NCBI RefSeq assembly: GCF_002607735.1
Contig: NZ_NBVR01000026.1
Span: 124,001 to 188,000 of the forward strand
Reading direction: 5' to 3'
From: Proteus alimentorum
GTDB lineage: Bacteria; Pseudomonadota; Gammaproteobacteria; Enterobacterales; Enterobacteriaceae
Length of the DNA: 64,000 nucleotides
A model generated the notes under the pieces. That model was given only the letters and a program-made list of their open reading frames with translations, was not told where the DNA came from and did not search any database. Of the stretch, positions 34,530 through 44,478 are shown in pieces; the stretch's first letter is position 1, and the number at the start of each line of letters is the position of its first letter. Both the position numbers and the translations under genes were made by a program.

Positions 34530-36479
34530 TTATTCTCTCGCGAGAGCATCTATTGGATTCATTTTTGCTGCACTTCTTGCAGGTAAAAATCCAAAAATAA
34601 CACCAATGGCAGTCGAACAAATAAAAGCACTCACTAATGCGATGGGCTGGAATACAAAATGCCAATCAGGCAACATAACACTTGCCACCATCGCAATACC
34701 AAATGAAAGGCCTATTCCCAGTAATCCGCCGACTAAACACACTAATACGGATTCTATAAGAAATTGTTGCATCACATCACTCGCTCTGGCACCAACCGCC
34801 ATTCTAATACCAATTTCTCGTGTTCTTTCAGTTACGGAAACTAACATTATATTCATTACACCAATACCACCAACCACCAGCGAAATAACAGCAACCAACG
34901 TCAGAAACAGTTGCATTGTCTGTGTGGTTTTTTCAGCCGCTTTCAACAAGCTGTCGATGTTATAGGTGAAAATATCTTTTTTACCGTGTCTAATCGTTAA
35001 TAAGCGAATTATTTGTTGCTCTGCCACACTGGCATCATAGCCCTCTTTCGCCCGTACAGTGATGTTATCAAGGTAAGCCCGATTTAATATTCTGCTATTT
35101 AATGTGCTGTAAGGTACCCATACTCGTAATGATTTATTATCACCAAAATTCGATTTTTGTTCAGCCACCACACCTATAATCGTAGAGGGAATATTACGGA
35201 TAATAATTTGCTCACCAATCACCTCTTTTTTAGTAGGAAAAAATCGGCGTAATGTATTTTGATCAATCACCACAACTTGAGCTTGCCGTTGGATCATATC
35301 AGGTGTAAATGAATGTCCTTGAGCAAATTTCATGGCATAGACAGAAAAATAGTCATCACTGACTCCCGCAACAGCCGCGGGTGAGTCTTGATTTCCACGA
35401 CGTAATCGCGTACTAAATTGCACCTGTGGTGTTACCGCTTGTATGTAAGATTGTTGCTTAAGTGCATAGACATCTTGCAGTGTTAACGATTGCCGATCTT
35501 CGGGTGAATCACTGCCAAAATCTTTCCCGGGATAGATATCAATCGTATTAGAGCCAATGGCTTTTATATCTGCCAGTACCATGCTTTTAGCAGCATCACC
35601 AATCACAATAATCGTGACAACAGAGGCTATACCAATAATAATGCCGAGCATCGTTAGCAAAGTGCGTACTTTATTCACAACCATTGCACGCCAAGCCATA
35701 TCTAATGCTTGTGTAAAACGTCCAAATATTTGCCCAAAATAAGAAGAGGCTAAAACAGTTGTTGTCTCTTTTTTAACTTTATTTGCAGTTATTTGATGGC
35801 GATTATCATTAATAATTTTACCATCTTTTATTTCTATAATTCGCTCAGCTTGTGCCGCAATTAAAGGATCATGAGTGACGATAATAACCGTATGCCCTTG
35901 CTCATTTAATTGCTTAAGAATAGACATAACCTCTTTACCAGAATGGCTATCCAATGCCCCCGTGGGCTCATCAGCAAGAATGACTTCGCCCCCATTCATT
36001 AATGCTCTAGCGATACTTACACGCTGTTGCTGACCACCAGAGAGTTGATTGGGACGATAATCAACGCGATCACCTAATCCTAAGCGTGTTAATAGTTCAC
36101 GAGCCCTTTCTTTTCGTTGAGTAGCATTTTTATCTGCATAAATTGCAGGAATTTCGACATTCTGTTCCGCACTTAAATGCGACATTAAATGGTAGCGCTG
36201 GAAGATAAAACCAAAATGCTCACGGCGCAATGCAGCAAGTTGGTCGCCTTCCATTTTCGCAACACTTTGACCGGCAACTTTATATTCACCGCTACTTGGC
36301 TTATCTAAGCAGCCTAAAATATTCATTAAAGTTGATTTACCGGAGCCAGAAGCCCCAATAATCGCCACCATTTCTCCAGCATTAATCGTTAATGAGACTT
36401 TATTGAGAACAACGGTTTCTTCTTCGCCATTGGTATATAAACGGCTGACCTCATTGAGCACTAATAATGCAGGCATCAT
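34530..36479 (-). CDS. macB: MacB, ATPase/permease of the MacAB-TolC tripartite exporter
   Basis: Inner-membrane ABC transporter that exports macrolides, haem precursors or enterotoxin II through TolC. The 649-residue protein has an N-terminal ATPase (Walker A GASGSGKSTLMNILG, signature [16 protein letters not shown], Walker B VILADEPTGALD), a membrane helix near 270, a periplasmic domain (about 300-520) and three C-terminal helices with the VVGGIGVMNIMLVSVTERTR block. Its start overlaps the macA stop (ATGA), so translation is coupled. Similarity to E. coli MacB is high throughout. Confidence 0.96.
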   Translation of the reverse strand: MMPALLVLNEVSRLYTNGEEETVVLNKVSLTINAGEMVAIIGASGSGKSTLMNILGCLDKPSSGEYKVAGQSVAKMEGDQLAALRREHFGFIFQRYHLMSHLSAEQNVEIPAIYADKNATQRKERARELLTRLGLGDRVDYRPNQLSGGQQQRVSIARALMNGGEVILADEPTGALDSHSGKEVMSILKQLNEQGHTVIIVTHDPLIAAQAERIIEIKDGKIINDNRHQITANKVKKETTTVLASSYFGQIFGRFTQALDMAWRAMVVNKVRTLLTMLGIIIGIASVVTIIVIGDAAKSMVLADIKAIGSNTIDIYPGKDFGSDSPEDRQSLTLQDVYALKQQSYIQAVTPQVQFSTRLRRGNQDSPAAVAGVSDDYFSVYAMKFAQGHSFTPDMIQRQAQVVVIDQNTLRRFFPTKKEVIGEQIIIRNIPSTIIGVVAEQKSNFGDNKSLRVWVPYSTLNSRILNRAYLDNITVRAKEGYDASVAEQQIIRLLTIRHGKKDIFTYNIDSLLKAAEKTTQTMQLFLTLVAVISLVVGGIGVMNIMLVSVTERTREIGIRMAVGARASDVMQQFLIESVLVCLVGGLLGIGLSFGIAMVASVMLPDWHFVFQPIALVSAFICSTAIGVIFGFLPARSAAKMNPIDALARE

Positions 36480-37585
36480 GCTTCTCCTGCACTTTCACCC
36501 AAAATGACTTCATCGTTTTCTTTCAATCCGCTAAGAACTTCTGCATAAACATCAGTACGCATACCTATTTTTACTTTGCGTTTCTCTGACTGACCATTAA
36601 CCAAGACATCAACATAATATTCATTAATTCCGGCATCATCACCTAATACAGAAAGCGGGACAAGAAGCACATCTTTCTTATTTTCGATAAGAATTTTAAC
36701 TTGTGCTGTCATTTGTAAGCGTAATAAATGCTGTTCATTAGGAACTTCAAAACGGGCATAGTAAAAAATAGCATCATTAATTTTTTCTGGTGTAGGTAGG
36801 ATATCTTTCAACTGACCACTGAAAGCTTTATCCGGCGCACCTAAAACCGTAAAAGAGGCGCTGAGATTGGGCTTTAAATAAATAACGTCAGCTTCGGATA
36901 CTTCTGCTTTTACCAGCATTGTGTCTAAATCAGCTAACGTTAAAATAGTCGGCGCTTCTTGTGCGGCAATCACTGTTTGGCCTTCAAGCGTTTTAATAAA
37001 GGTAACAACCCCATCCATAGGCGCAGTTATCCGCGTATATTGCAAATTCGTTCTCGCAGTATCTAACGTCGCTTGGTTCTTTTTAATTTGTGCTTGATAA
37101 GTGATGATGCGTGCTTTTTTTACTTCAACATCGGTTTTAGCGCGATCAAGTTCATCTTGCGCAATAGCGTGAGTACCAATAAGTTTTAATTGCCGTTGAT
37201 AAGTTAATTGAGCTAAACGTAATTCAGCCTGTGCTTGTTGAAGATTGGCTTTAAGCTCATTATTTGTTTCTTGAGATTCAGTGACATCATTTTGCGCTTT
37301 TTTAGGATCTATAATGGCAAGTAAATCCCCTTTTTTAACCACATCCCCCTCTTTTACAAACAGTGATTGTAACTGACCACTGACTTGTGCACCCACATCA
37401 ACTTTACGCACAGCATCAAGCTTACCTGTTGCGGTCACTTCTTTTGACAGATCACCATGAGTGATCTGTTGCGTTTGATATATCGGAGTCTTCTCTTTTG
37501 GCAAAAGAAAGTACGCAACAACTGCTGCAACAATTAAAATAAGGGTAAGCACTCTCCCTCGCTTTTTTAAAGATAAAAAAGCCAT
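36476..37585 (-). CDS. macA: MacA, periplasmic adaptor of the MacAB-TolC exporter
   Basis: Membrane-fusion protein linking MacB to TolC. The 369-residue protein has an N-terminal membrane anchor (about 11-30), lipoyl half-motifs (KVDVGAQVSGQLQSLFVKEG and YTRITAPMDGVVTFIKTLEG) flanking a coiled-coil hairpin (about 90-180), a beta-barrel domain and a membrane-proximal domain. It is the first gene of macAB. About 135 bp separate it from the ybjD stop, sufficient for an own promoter. Confidence 0.96.
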   Translation of the reverse strand: MAFLSLKKRGRVLTLILIVAAVVAYFLLPKEKTPIYQTQQITHGDLSKEVTATGKLDAVRKVDVGAQVSGQLQSLFVKEGDVVKKGDLLAIIDPKKAQNDVTESQETNNELKANLQQAQAELRLAQLTYQRQLKLIGTHAIAQDELDRAKTDVEVKKARIITYQAQIKKNQATLDTARTNLQYTRITAPMDGVVTFIKTLEGQTVIAAQEAPTILTLADLDTMLVKAEVSEADVIYLKPNLSASFTVLGAPDKAFSGQLKDILPTPEKINDAIFYYARFEVPNEQHLLRLQMTAQVKILIENKKDVLLVPLSVLGDDAGINEYYVDVLVNGQSEKRKVKIGMRTDVYAEVLSGLKENDEVILGESAGEA

Positions 37586-37720
37586 AAATTTTCCTTCTTA
37601 AACATAAAGATGCAATAAATCATACAGAGCTTTAGCTATAAGATTTTATTCTCATAGCTAAATAAAATAAGTGTAGATCTCGTGGATTTATCTTACTTAC
37701 ACAAGTGTAACGAACTCGAA

Positions 37721-39397
37721 TTAATTCGCCTTGCCTCTTGCAAGCCATGCAACACGAGAGAACATACTTTTCAGTATGGAAGGGATGGAGTCTACTCCAC
37801 GTTGAGCCGCATTGTTAGCCACCGTTAGTGCGAGATCAGGCTTGGATGAACGTTGAATAGCTTTAATGATCACGCGTCGAGTTGGCCATTTTTCATTATC
37901 TGGCACTCCTGCAACATCATGATATACATTACGAAAGCCTTCTTTGTATAAAAAGTGTTCCATATCTAACGCAGGAAGCTTCGTTAATCTATCACGCTCT
38001 GCGTCATTACTTTTTAACGCAAAATCCTTAACGGTAGCAGCATATTTTTTACCCGCTTCATCACCATCCACTAAGGTATGCCATTCTATGCCCATATAAG
38101 TTGCGTACTTTAATAATGGCTTAAGACCACATTGAGCAAATTCAATGACTTTTATTCCTTCCGCTTCAAAGAAATAATTACATTGCCTTGCCAATTCGTT
38201 CATTAACCAAATCTCTGTTTCACCTTCAACCAATAACCAACAACGCGCAAATAACGCAGAAGGTCGGTTATAACGAATATGAAATGAGATACGCCGTTCT
38301 TCATCAGAATGTAGTTGCTGATCTCCAACACGGTAAGCAGCAACTTTATCGGTATCACGCACTAAACGGCAAACGCTCTCTAATGGTGCAAGTGACAATA
38401 ATTCACCTGAGTTTGTGGTTGTGATCCGTTGTAATGAGAAAAGATTGAGTAATCCCCAAGCCACTGAAAGCATAATAGGATGTAAACGCGTTTCTGGGTT
38501 TTCAACAATCACGATAGGTCTTGCATAAGGATCAAGCGCGACGCTACCACGAGATTGTAAGATAGAAGAAAACATTCCCAAGATAATTAAGCGAATACTT
38601 CTCTGATTAGGTTTTGCCAACACTTTATTGATATTTTCTAAGGCATGCCAGCCACGTACATGAGGCTCGCTGATTTTGCGATGATGAGAGCGAGATTTAA
38701 ACAGCAACGAACCGTGATCGGCAAAATAGTGCCCTAACAGTTGTTGCATTGCATCAAGACCTTCACGTAAATCTTCATCTGACAACTCGTCAGGATTTTT
38801 GACTAACGCTTTGGTTAACTCGCTCATTTTATTATTAAATGCTTCTCGATGAGGATTATTATGAGGATCGATAACATCTGAGGCAAGATCACGAACAAAA
38901 CGCGCATCTTGTAAGCGAAGAACAGGATAAAGCCTCACTATTTCTGCAATGATTTCTTGAGTTTGCCCATTAGGTAAGCGAATTTGCTTTCCTTCTTTAT
39001 CAAGAAAATAACGGAATGTTTTTACATTCTTTTGTTCATCTAATTCCGCACTGATACGGTAATAGATATGTTTAAGATCATCACCATTTTCAACCCATAC
39101 AGGCGCTATTTTATGGAAACGATAAGAGCGATGACGTCCTGGGCGAGATTCGGTAAACGTTAAAATAATTTGTAGGCTTTTTTTACCATTTTCCTCAGGC
39201 TCATTCGGCAAACGATGGAAATCATCAGGTGTAAATGCATATTGATAAGTTTCAATACCCAAACTGAGTGTTAACGCATCAAGTAATGAGCTTTTACCCC
39301 ACGCATTTTCACCCACCAAGACTGTATTCATATCAAGAGGTAATGAAAGACGATTAAGTCCACGGAATCCAGCTATTTCCACTCTTTCTAAATACAT
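37721..39397 (-). CDS. ybjD: OLD-family ATP-dependent nuclease YbjD
   Basis: A 558-residue ABC-type ATPase fused to a C-terminal TOPRIM nuclease domain. The N-terminus MYLERVEIAGFRGLNRLSLP is followed by Walker A LVGENAWGKSSLLDAL; a Walker B-like IVIVENPETRLHPI lies near 285. The TOPRIM domain shows WLLVEGETEIWLMNELA and LVDGDEAGKKYAATV with its acidic residues. The match to E. coli YbjD is along the full length. OLD nucleases include phage-defence components, but this one is a conserved chromosomal gene whose role is not established. Confidence 0.9.
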   Translation of the reverse strand: MYLERVEIAGFRGLNRLSLPLDMNTVLVGENAWGKSSLLDALTLSLGIETYQYAFTPDDFHRLPNEPEENGKKSLQIILTFTESRPGRHRSYRFHKIAPVWVENGDDLKHIYYRISAELDEQKNVKTFRYFLDKEGKQIRLPNGQTQEIIAEIVRLYPVLRLQDARFVRDLASDVIDPHNNPHREAFNNKMSELTKALVKNPDELSDEDLREGLDAMQQLLGHYFADHGSLLFKSRSHHRKISEPHVRGWHALENINKVLAKPNQRSIRLIILGMFSSILQSRGSVALDPYARPIVIVENPETRLHPIMLSVAWGLLNLFSLQRITTTNSGELLSLAPLESVCRLVRDTDKVAAYRVGDQQLHSDEERRISFHIRYNRPSALFARCWLLVEGETEIWLMNELARQCNYFFEAEGIKVIEFAQCGLKPLLKYATYMGIEWHTLVDGDEAGKKYAATVKDFALKSNDAERDRLTKLPALDMEHFLYKEGFRNVYHDVAGVPDNEKWPTRRVIIKAIQRSSKPDLALTVANNAAQRGVDSIPSILKSMFSRVAWLARGKAN

Positions 39398-39739
39398 AAA
39401 TTTCCTCGTTAGTTACGACTAAGCTATGGTTTTATTTTATTCTTCTTATCTTCATTTTATGCTTAGTCAGCTAATAATTTCACTTAATGGATATTTTCAT
39501 TAAATCACAGTTCAAGATAGCCGTAATAAAATTTACTCAACTATTCGATATATACCCATTTTGTTCGCTTTTCAATCAATTAAAGCCTCTTAAGCTTAAA
39601 CGTGGTAGGCTCGTTACCCTTAGTAAATATTTTAGATTTATCTTAATTTCTGTATCCACAACATCATAAGCAAATGTTATAATCCAATTCACGTTATTAG
39701 TTTATTTTATAATTTGAGCACGCTCAGTAAGGAATCGAA
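39398..39739. other. Divergent ybjD-lysO intergenic region (342 bp)
   Basis: A+T-rich control region. The only clear element is an extended -10 promoter before lysO. No riboswitch-like architecture is evident. Confidence 0.5.
39675..39683 (+). promoter_or_regulatory. Extended -10 promoter element for lysO
   Basis: TGTTATAAT combines a perfect TATAAT hexamer (39678-39683) with an upstream TG. Transcription would start near 39690, leaving a leader of about 50 bases before lysO. There is no good -35, which extended -10 promoters tolerate. Confidence 0.6.
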
Positions 39740-40642
39740 ATGCTATCAGGGTTATTGATTATCCTACTTCCGCTTTTTGTAGGGTATTTGATTAAGTTAA
39801 ACAATCGCCCATTACTTCATTTGGCAAACCGCCTACTTAGCGCGATGGTTTACGTGATCCTATTTCTAATGGGCGTTAGTTTAGCCATGCTAGATAATAT
39901 TGGTGAAAACTTAGTCTCGATTCTTTCTTATGCCAGTGTTTTCTTTTTATGTACATTTGGCGCCAATTTACTGTTTTTATGGCTACTGGATAAAAAAGAT
40001 CCGTGGCATGTTCCTGCTCATAAGCAATCTAAGCCACCATCACGCATAAAAATGGTACTTGAATCACTGCAATTATGTGGTGTCGTTGTTGTGGGTTTCT
40101 TTGTAGGTTTAACAGGCTGGTCAATTTTTCATTATGCCTCTCATGCCAGCCAAGGCGCGCTTATCTTCTTACTTTGGTTAGTCGGATTACAATTACGTAA
40201 TAGCGGAATGAGCCCAAAACAAATTCTTATCAACCGTCGCGGAACAACGGTTGCTGTCGTTATGGGCGTTAGTGCACTTGCTGGGGGTGCCTTAGCTGCT
40301 TACTTACTGGGATTACCGATGAAAATGGGATTAGCCATTGCATCCGGTTATGGTTGGTACTCATTATCAGGTATTGTACTCACTGATGCATTTGGCCCCG
40401 TTATTGGTAGTACGGCATTTTTCAATGATTTAATGCGTGAATTAGCGGCAATCATGCTTATTCCTATCATTGTTAATCGTTATAGAAATACAGCATTAGG
40501 AATTTGTGGTTCAACCTCCATGGACTTTACCTTGCCTGTTTTACAAAGAAGTGGCGGTGTATCTATCGTTCCTGCTGCTATTGTACATGGATTCGTTTTA
40601 AGTTTAATCACACCAATCTTGATGGCTTTCTTTACTTCATAG
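39740..40642 (+). CDS. lysO: L-lysine exporter LysO
   Basis: Inner-membrane lysine (and thialysine) exporter. The 300-residue protein has about eight hydrophobic helices. The N-terminal half begins LSGLLIILLPLFVGYLIKL, and the C-terminal DUF340 half has MGVSALAGGALAAYLLGLPM, SGYGWYSLSGIVLTDAFGP and CGSTSMDFTLPVLQRSGGVS, strongly conserved in YbjE/LysO. In E. coli it is controlled by ArgP and lysine; no ArgP site can be called by eye. An AAGGAATCG ribosome-binding stretch precedes the ATG. Confidence 0.94.
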   Translation: MLSGLLIILLPLFVGYLIKLNNRPLLHLANRLLSAMVYVILFLMGVSLAMLDNIGENLVSILSYASVFFLCTFGANLLFLWLLDKKDPWHVPAHKQSKPPSRIKMVLESLQLCGVVVVGFFVGLTGWSIFHYASHASQGALIFLLWLVGLQLRNSGMSPKQILINRRGTTVAVVMGVSALAGGALAAYLLGLPMKMGLAIASGYGWYSLSGIVLTDAFGPVIGSTAFFNDLMRELAAIMLIPIIVNRYRNTALGICGSTSMDFTLPVLQRSGGVSIVPAAIVHGFVLSLITPILMAFFTS

Positions 40643-40694
40643 AAAAATCAGTAACAATAGAACGATAACGTTCTCTTTTTACAATGGATTAACA

Positions 40695-42152
40695 ATGAAT
40701 CAACAGCGTGTATTAGTACTTGGTGCAAGTGGGCATATTGGTCAAAATCTTATTCCAGCTCTGATAAAACAAGGTCATCAGGTCACGGCAGGTGCCCGTA
40801 GAGTTGACTGGATGATGTCTCAAGGTTGGGAAAATACACGCTGTATTTTTGTCGATTTACATGATCCAGAAACCTTAAACAAAGTCATGCATCATACTGA
40901 TATCGTTTATTACCTTGTTCATAGCATGGGTGATGCGCGTAATTTAGTTGAGCAAGAGCGTAAAGCGGCAATCAACGTTGTAGAAGCACTAGAAGGCAAA
41001 AATGTTAAACAAATTATCTTTTTAAGTGCCTTACAGCATGAGGATCAACAATATTCACCTCATCTTATTGCCCGAAAACTGACAGGTGAAGTGTTAAGAA
41101 CCAGCACTATTCCTGTGACTGAAATCCGTACCTCAATGATTGTAGGGCCTGGCTCTGCCGCCTTTGAGATTATGCGTGATATGGTTTATAACCTTCCTAT
41201 TCTTACACCACCACGTTGGGTGCGTTCTAAATCCTCCCCTATTGCGCTCAAAAATTTAATTCACTATTTAACTGAAATTATTCATCACCCTACCCATCAA
41301 CATCGTATTTTTGACGCCGGTGGCCCTGAATATATTAGCTATCAAACCCTTTTTGAGCGCTTTATTAAAATCTCAGGTAAAAAACGAGTGTTGATCCCGC
41401 TACCGATGCCGGGTAGTCTTATTTCTGCTGGCTTTATCAGCATGATAACATCAGTGCCAACCTCTATTGCCAAAGAGTTAATCCAAGGACTTAAATACGA
41501 TCTCCCTGCCAACGATGAGCCATTACGTAAACTTATTCCTCAATCCCTAATTAAATTTGATGATGCGGTGACAGAAACACTCGCTGATGAAGAAGCGGCT
41601 TTAGATAACCAAGATTGGGGTTACTCTCCTGCTGTTCGCAGTCGCTGGAAACCTGGCTATGGTTATTACCCTAAAAATGCAGGTTGCACCGTATCCACAC
41701 CAGCAAGCGCCGCATCTCTTTGGCATACCGTGCAACAAATCGGCGGAGAACAAGGTTACTTCTATGGAAATGCTTTGTGGAAAACACGCGCCATCATGGA
41801 TGATATCGCTGGAAATAAAGTCACTTATGGACGCCCATCGAGAGAAACATTAGAACTTGGCGACATGATTGATGGTTGGAGAGTGATCAAACTTGAGCCT
41901 GAAAAACAACTCACACTGTTATTTGGAATGAAAGCGCCTGGTTTAGGCAGACTCTCTTTCACAATCCACGACAGTGGTAATCTTCGTTCAATCGATGTTC
42001 GTGCTTGGTGGCACCCAGCAGGATTTAGTGGATTACTTTATTGGTTTGCCATGATGCCTGCGCACTTATTTATTTTCAAAGGTATGGCTAAAACAATAAG
42101 TACTAACGCTTACAAACTGGATAAAAATTCATCTAGCAGTGAAAAAAAATAG
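40695..42152 (+). CDS. ybjT: NAD(P)-binding SDR-type protein YbjT
   Basis: A 485-residue protein with an N-terminal Rossmann fold (VLVLGASGHIGQNLIPALIK; further SDR elements DIVYYLVHSMGD and RTSMIVGPGSAAF) up to about residue 300. A C-terminal DUF2867-type domain (about 330-470) ends in a hydrophobic segment FSGLLYWFAMMPAHLFIFKG. The layout matches E. coli YbjT, a predicted oxidoreductase of unknown substrate. It lies 52 bp after lysO, with a possible weak lysO read-through. The catalytic YxxxK of classical SDRs is not apparent. Confidence 0.88.
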   Translation: MNQQRVLVLGASGHIGQNLIPALIKQGHQVTAGARRVDWMMSQGWENTRCIFVDLHDPETLNKVMHHTDIVYYLVHSMGDARNLVEQERKAAINVVEALEGKNVKQIIFLSALQHEDQQYSPHLIARKLTGEVLRTSTIPVTEIRTSMIVGPGSAAFEIMRDMVYNLPILTPPRWVRSKSSPIALKNLIHYLTEIIHHPTHQHRIFDAGGPEYISYQTLFERFIKISGKKRVLIPLPMPGSLISAGFISMITSVPTSIAKELIQGLKYDLPANDEPLRKLIPQSLIKFDDAVTETLADEEAALDNQDWGYSPAVRSRWKPGYGYYPKNAGCTVSTPASAASLWHTVQQIGGEQGYFYGNALWKTRAIMDDIAGNKVTYGRPSRETLELGDMIDGWRVIKLEPEKQLTLLFGMKAPGLGRLSFTIHDSGNLRSIDVRAWWHPAGFSGLLYWFAMMPAHLFIFKGMAKTISTNAYKLDKNSSSSEKK

Positions 42153-42181
42153 CCAAATTACCCATTTTTACGTAAAAAAAC

Positions 42182-42219
42182 CACTTTATTATGCAGTTTT
42201 AGTTGCATAATTATTCTTA
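42182..42219 (+). promoter_or_regulatory. ArgR-type operator (ARG boxes) upstream of artP
   Basis: TGCATAATTATTCT (42204-42217) matches 12 of 14 positions of the ARG-box core TGAATWWWWATTCA. A second, weaker half-operator CACTTTATTATGCA (42182-42195, 9 of 14) lies just upstream, giving an overall ATTATGCA/TGCATAAT symmetry. Paired ARG boxes before art genes are known in E. coli. Confidence 0.65.
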
Positions 42220-42264
42220 CCGTTTTATTATTTGAACCAGTTAATGACTATTCAGAAAAAACGC

Positions 42265-42993
42265 ATGAGTATTCAATTAAAAAACATAAATTGTTTCTAC
42301 GGTTCGCACCAAGCACTCTATGATATTAATCTAGAATGCTCTGCCGGTGAAACAATGGTTCTATTAGGACCAAGTGGTGCAGGTAAGAGCTCATTAATGA
42401 GAGTTCTTAATTTATTAGAAATGCCACGTTCAGGCGAATTAGAAATTGCTGGTCTACATTTTGACTTTAGCCAACAGCCTAACGCAAAGGCAATTCGTTC
42501 ATTACGCCAAAATGTGGGCATGGTATTTCAACAATATAATTTATGGCCACATTTAACGGTTCTTGATAACTTAATTGAAGCACCTTGTCGTGTATTAGGT
42601 TTATCAAAACCGCAAGCTAAAGAAAAAGCAATGAAATTACTTGAGCGTTTACGTTTAAGTGATTATGCAGGACGTTTTCCTCTGCATTTATCTGGAGGAC
42701 AACAACAACGTGTTGCTATTGCAAGAGCATTAATGATGGAGCCTCAAGTTCTCTTATTTGATGAACCTACGGCAGCATTAGATCCTGAAATTACAGCTCA
42801 AGTTGTTGATATCATTAAAGAGCTATCTGAAACGGGTATTACACAAGTCATTGTGACCCATGAAGTTGAAATCGCACGCAAAGCCGCGAGCAAAGTTGTA
42901 TATATGGAAAACGGCCGTATTATAGAGCAAGGTGATAACTATCATTTCACTGCTCCACAAACGGAAGCTTTTGCTAATTACTTGTCACACTAA
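42265..42993 (+). CDS. artP: Arginine ABC transporter ATP-binding protein
   Basis: ATPase of the high-affinity arginine importer. The start at 42265 ([20 protein letters not shown]) matches E. coli ArtP; the open frame extends upstream to 42232 but would lie very close to the operator. Walker [17 protein letters not shown], signature [16 protein letters not shown] and Walker [16 protein letters not shown] are intact. The 242-residue length is the family norm. It heads the artP-I-Q-M operon and is 14 bp ahead of artI. Confidence 0.97.
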   Translation: MSIQLKNINCFYGSHQALYDINLECSAGETMVLLGPSGAGKSSLMRVLNLLEMPRSGELEIAGLHFDFSQQPNAKAIRSLRQNVGMVFQQYNLWPHLTVLDNLIEAPCRVLGLSKPQAKEKAMKLLERLRLSDYAGRFPLHLSGGQQQRVAIARALMMEPQVLLFDEPTAALDPEITAQVVDIIKELSETGITQVIVTHEVEIARKAASKVVYMENGRIIEQGDNYHFTAPQTEAFANYLSH

Positions 42994-43007
42994 ATCAGGA
43001 TCAGACA

Positions 43008-43742
43008 ATGAAAAAAATATTATTTGCAGCACTTCTGACCAGTATTACACTTTCTGCAACTGCGGCTGAGAAAGAGACAATTCGTTTTGCAACTGAAGCA
43101 ACGTATCCTCCATTTGAAATGATTGATGCGAATAATCAAATTGTGGGATTTGATGTTGATTTAGCCAATGCCATGTGTGCAAAAATTAATGCTGATTGTA
43201 CCTTTACCAATCAGTCATTTGATAGTTTAATTCCTAGTCTGAAATTCCGTCGTTTTGAAGCATTGATGGCAGGTATTGATATTACACCAGAGCGTCAAAA
43301 GCAAGTTGACTTCACTGACTCTTACTATGATAACTCAGCAGTATTTATCACTGTAACAGGTAAAATCTCTGATGTAGCGAGCTTAAAAGGCAAGCAAATT
43401 GGTGTACAGAATGGAACAACCCATCAGAAATTCATCAATGAACAACACAAAGAGATGAAAACTGTTTCTTATGACAGCTATCAAAATGCAGTATTAGATC
43501 TTAAAAATGGTCGTATCGAGGCTATCTTTGGTGACACTGCTGTTGTTAATGAATGGCTGAAAAAGAATCCAGAATTAGGTATTGTAGGCGATAAAGTTGC
43601 AGATCCTAACTACTTTGGTACAGGCCTTGCGATCGCAGTAAGAAAAGGTAATGCTGATTTACAAGATAAATTAAACAAAGCATTAGCTGAAGTAAAAGCT
43701 GATGGCACCTATGATGTCATTTATAAAAAATGGTTTGAATAA
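43008..43742 (+). CDS. artI: Arginine ABC transporter periplasmic binding protein
   Basis: Type F solute-binding protein; signal peptide MKKILFAALLTSITLSATAA, then ETIRFATEATYPPFEMIDAN, GFDVDLANAMCAKI and VQNGTTHQKFINEQ. The mature N-terminus is closer to E. coli ArtI than to ArtJ. Only one binding-protein gene is present, whereas E. coli has artI in this operon and a separate artJ nearby, so this single protein may serve both roles. Length 244. Confidence 0.93.
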   Translation: MKKILFAALLTSITLSATAAEKETIRFATEATYPPFEMIDANNQIVGFDVDLANAMCAKINADCTFTNQSFDSLIPSLKFRRFEALMAGIDITPERQKQVDFTDSYYDNSAVFITVTGKISDVASLKGKQIGVQNGTTHQKFINEQHKEMKTVSYDSYQNAVLDLKNGRIEAIFGDTAVVNEWLKKNPELGIVGDKVADPNYFGTGLAIAVRKGNADLQDKLNKALAEVKADGTYDVIYKKWFE

Positions 43743-43773
43743 CGATATATCAATAACAACAATAGCTTAATAA

Positions 43774-44478
43774 ATGAATGAAATAACAACTCTAGCAGGT
43801 GCGGCCGTCACAACGGTCTCACTTGCTATTTCTGCTCTTATCATCGGATTAGTTCTAGCCATGCTGTTTACAGCTTGGGAATCCGCAAGATGGAAAGCCT
43901 TTGCTTTCTTAGGAACATGCTGGGTAACACTGATTAGAGGACTGCCAGAAATGCTGGTGGTTCTTTTTGTCTATTATGGCACCTTGCAAGGCGTCATGAT
44001 GTTAATGGATGGGATTGATTTCGGTGCTTTCACCTTACAAATTGATTTTGGTGATACTGAATCATTGCCTTTCTATTGTGGTGTTATCGCCCTTTCACTT
44101 CTTTATGCTTCTTATGCTTCACAAACGTTACGTGGCGCATTAAAAGCAGTACCAACAGGACAATGGGAAGCCGGCCAAGCATTAGGTATGGGTCGTATTA
44201 CTATTTTCTTCCGCTTTATCATGCCTCAAATGTGGCGTCACGCTTTACCGGGTTTAGGTAATCAGTGGTTAGTTCTATTAAAAGATACGGCTTTAGTCTC
44301 ATTAATCAGCGTTAACGATTTAATGTTACAAACACAAAGTATCGCTAATCGAACTCAAGAGCCTTTTACTTGGTATAGCATTGTTGCATTGATTTATTTG
44401 GCAATTACATTGGTCAGTCAATATATCCTGAAATGGTTAGAAATGAGAACGACCCGATTTGAACGGAGTGCCTCATAA
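43774..44478 (+). CDS. artQ: Arginine ABC transporter permease ArtQ
   Basis: Inner-membrane permease, 234 residues, about five helices, with the EAA-type coupling loop [20 protein letters not shown] and the conserved [20 protein letters not shown]. Its stop overlaps the artM start by one base. Pairs with ArtM as a heterodimeric channel for arginine uptake. Confidence 0.96.
   Translation: MNEITTLAGAAVTTVSLAISALIIGLVLAMLFTAWESARWKAFAFLGTCWVTLIRGLPEMLVVLFVYYGTLQGVMMLMDGIDFGAFTLQIDFGDTESLPFYCGVIALSLLYASYASQTLRGALKAVPTGQWEAGQALGMGRITIFFRFIMPQMWRHALPGLGNQWLVLLKDTALVSLISVNDLMLQTQSIANRTQEPFTWYSIVALIYLAITLVSQYILKWLEMRTTRFERSAS

Noticed and set aside
37721-39397. OLD-family nuclease as part of a phage-defence system
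   Set aside because: There is no UvrD/GajB-like helicase or other partner next to it; it matches the conserved chromosomal YbjD and sits in its usual neighbourhood.
39487-39669. 60-codon ORF between ybjD and lysO
   Set aside because: No Shine-Dalgarno, no recognisable motif, A+T-driven composition, and it overlaps the region just before the lysO promoter.
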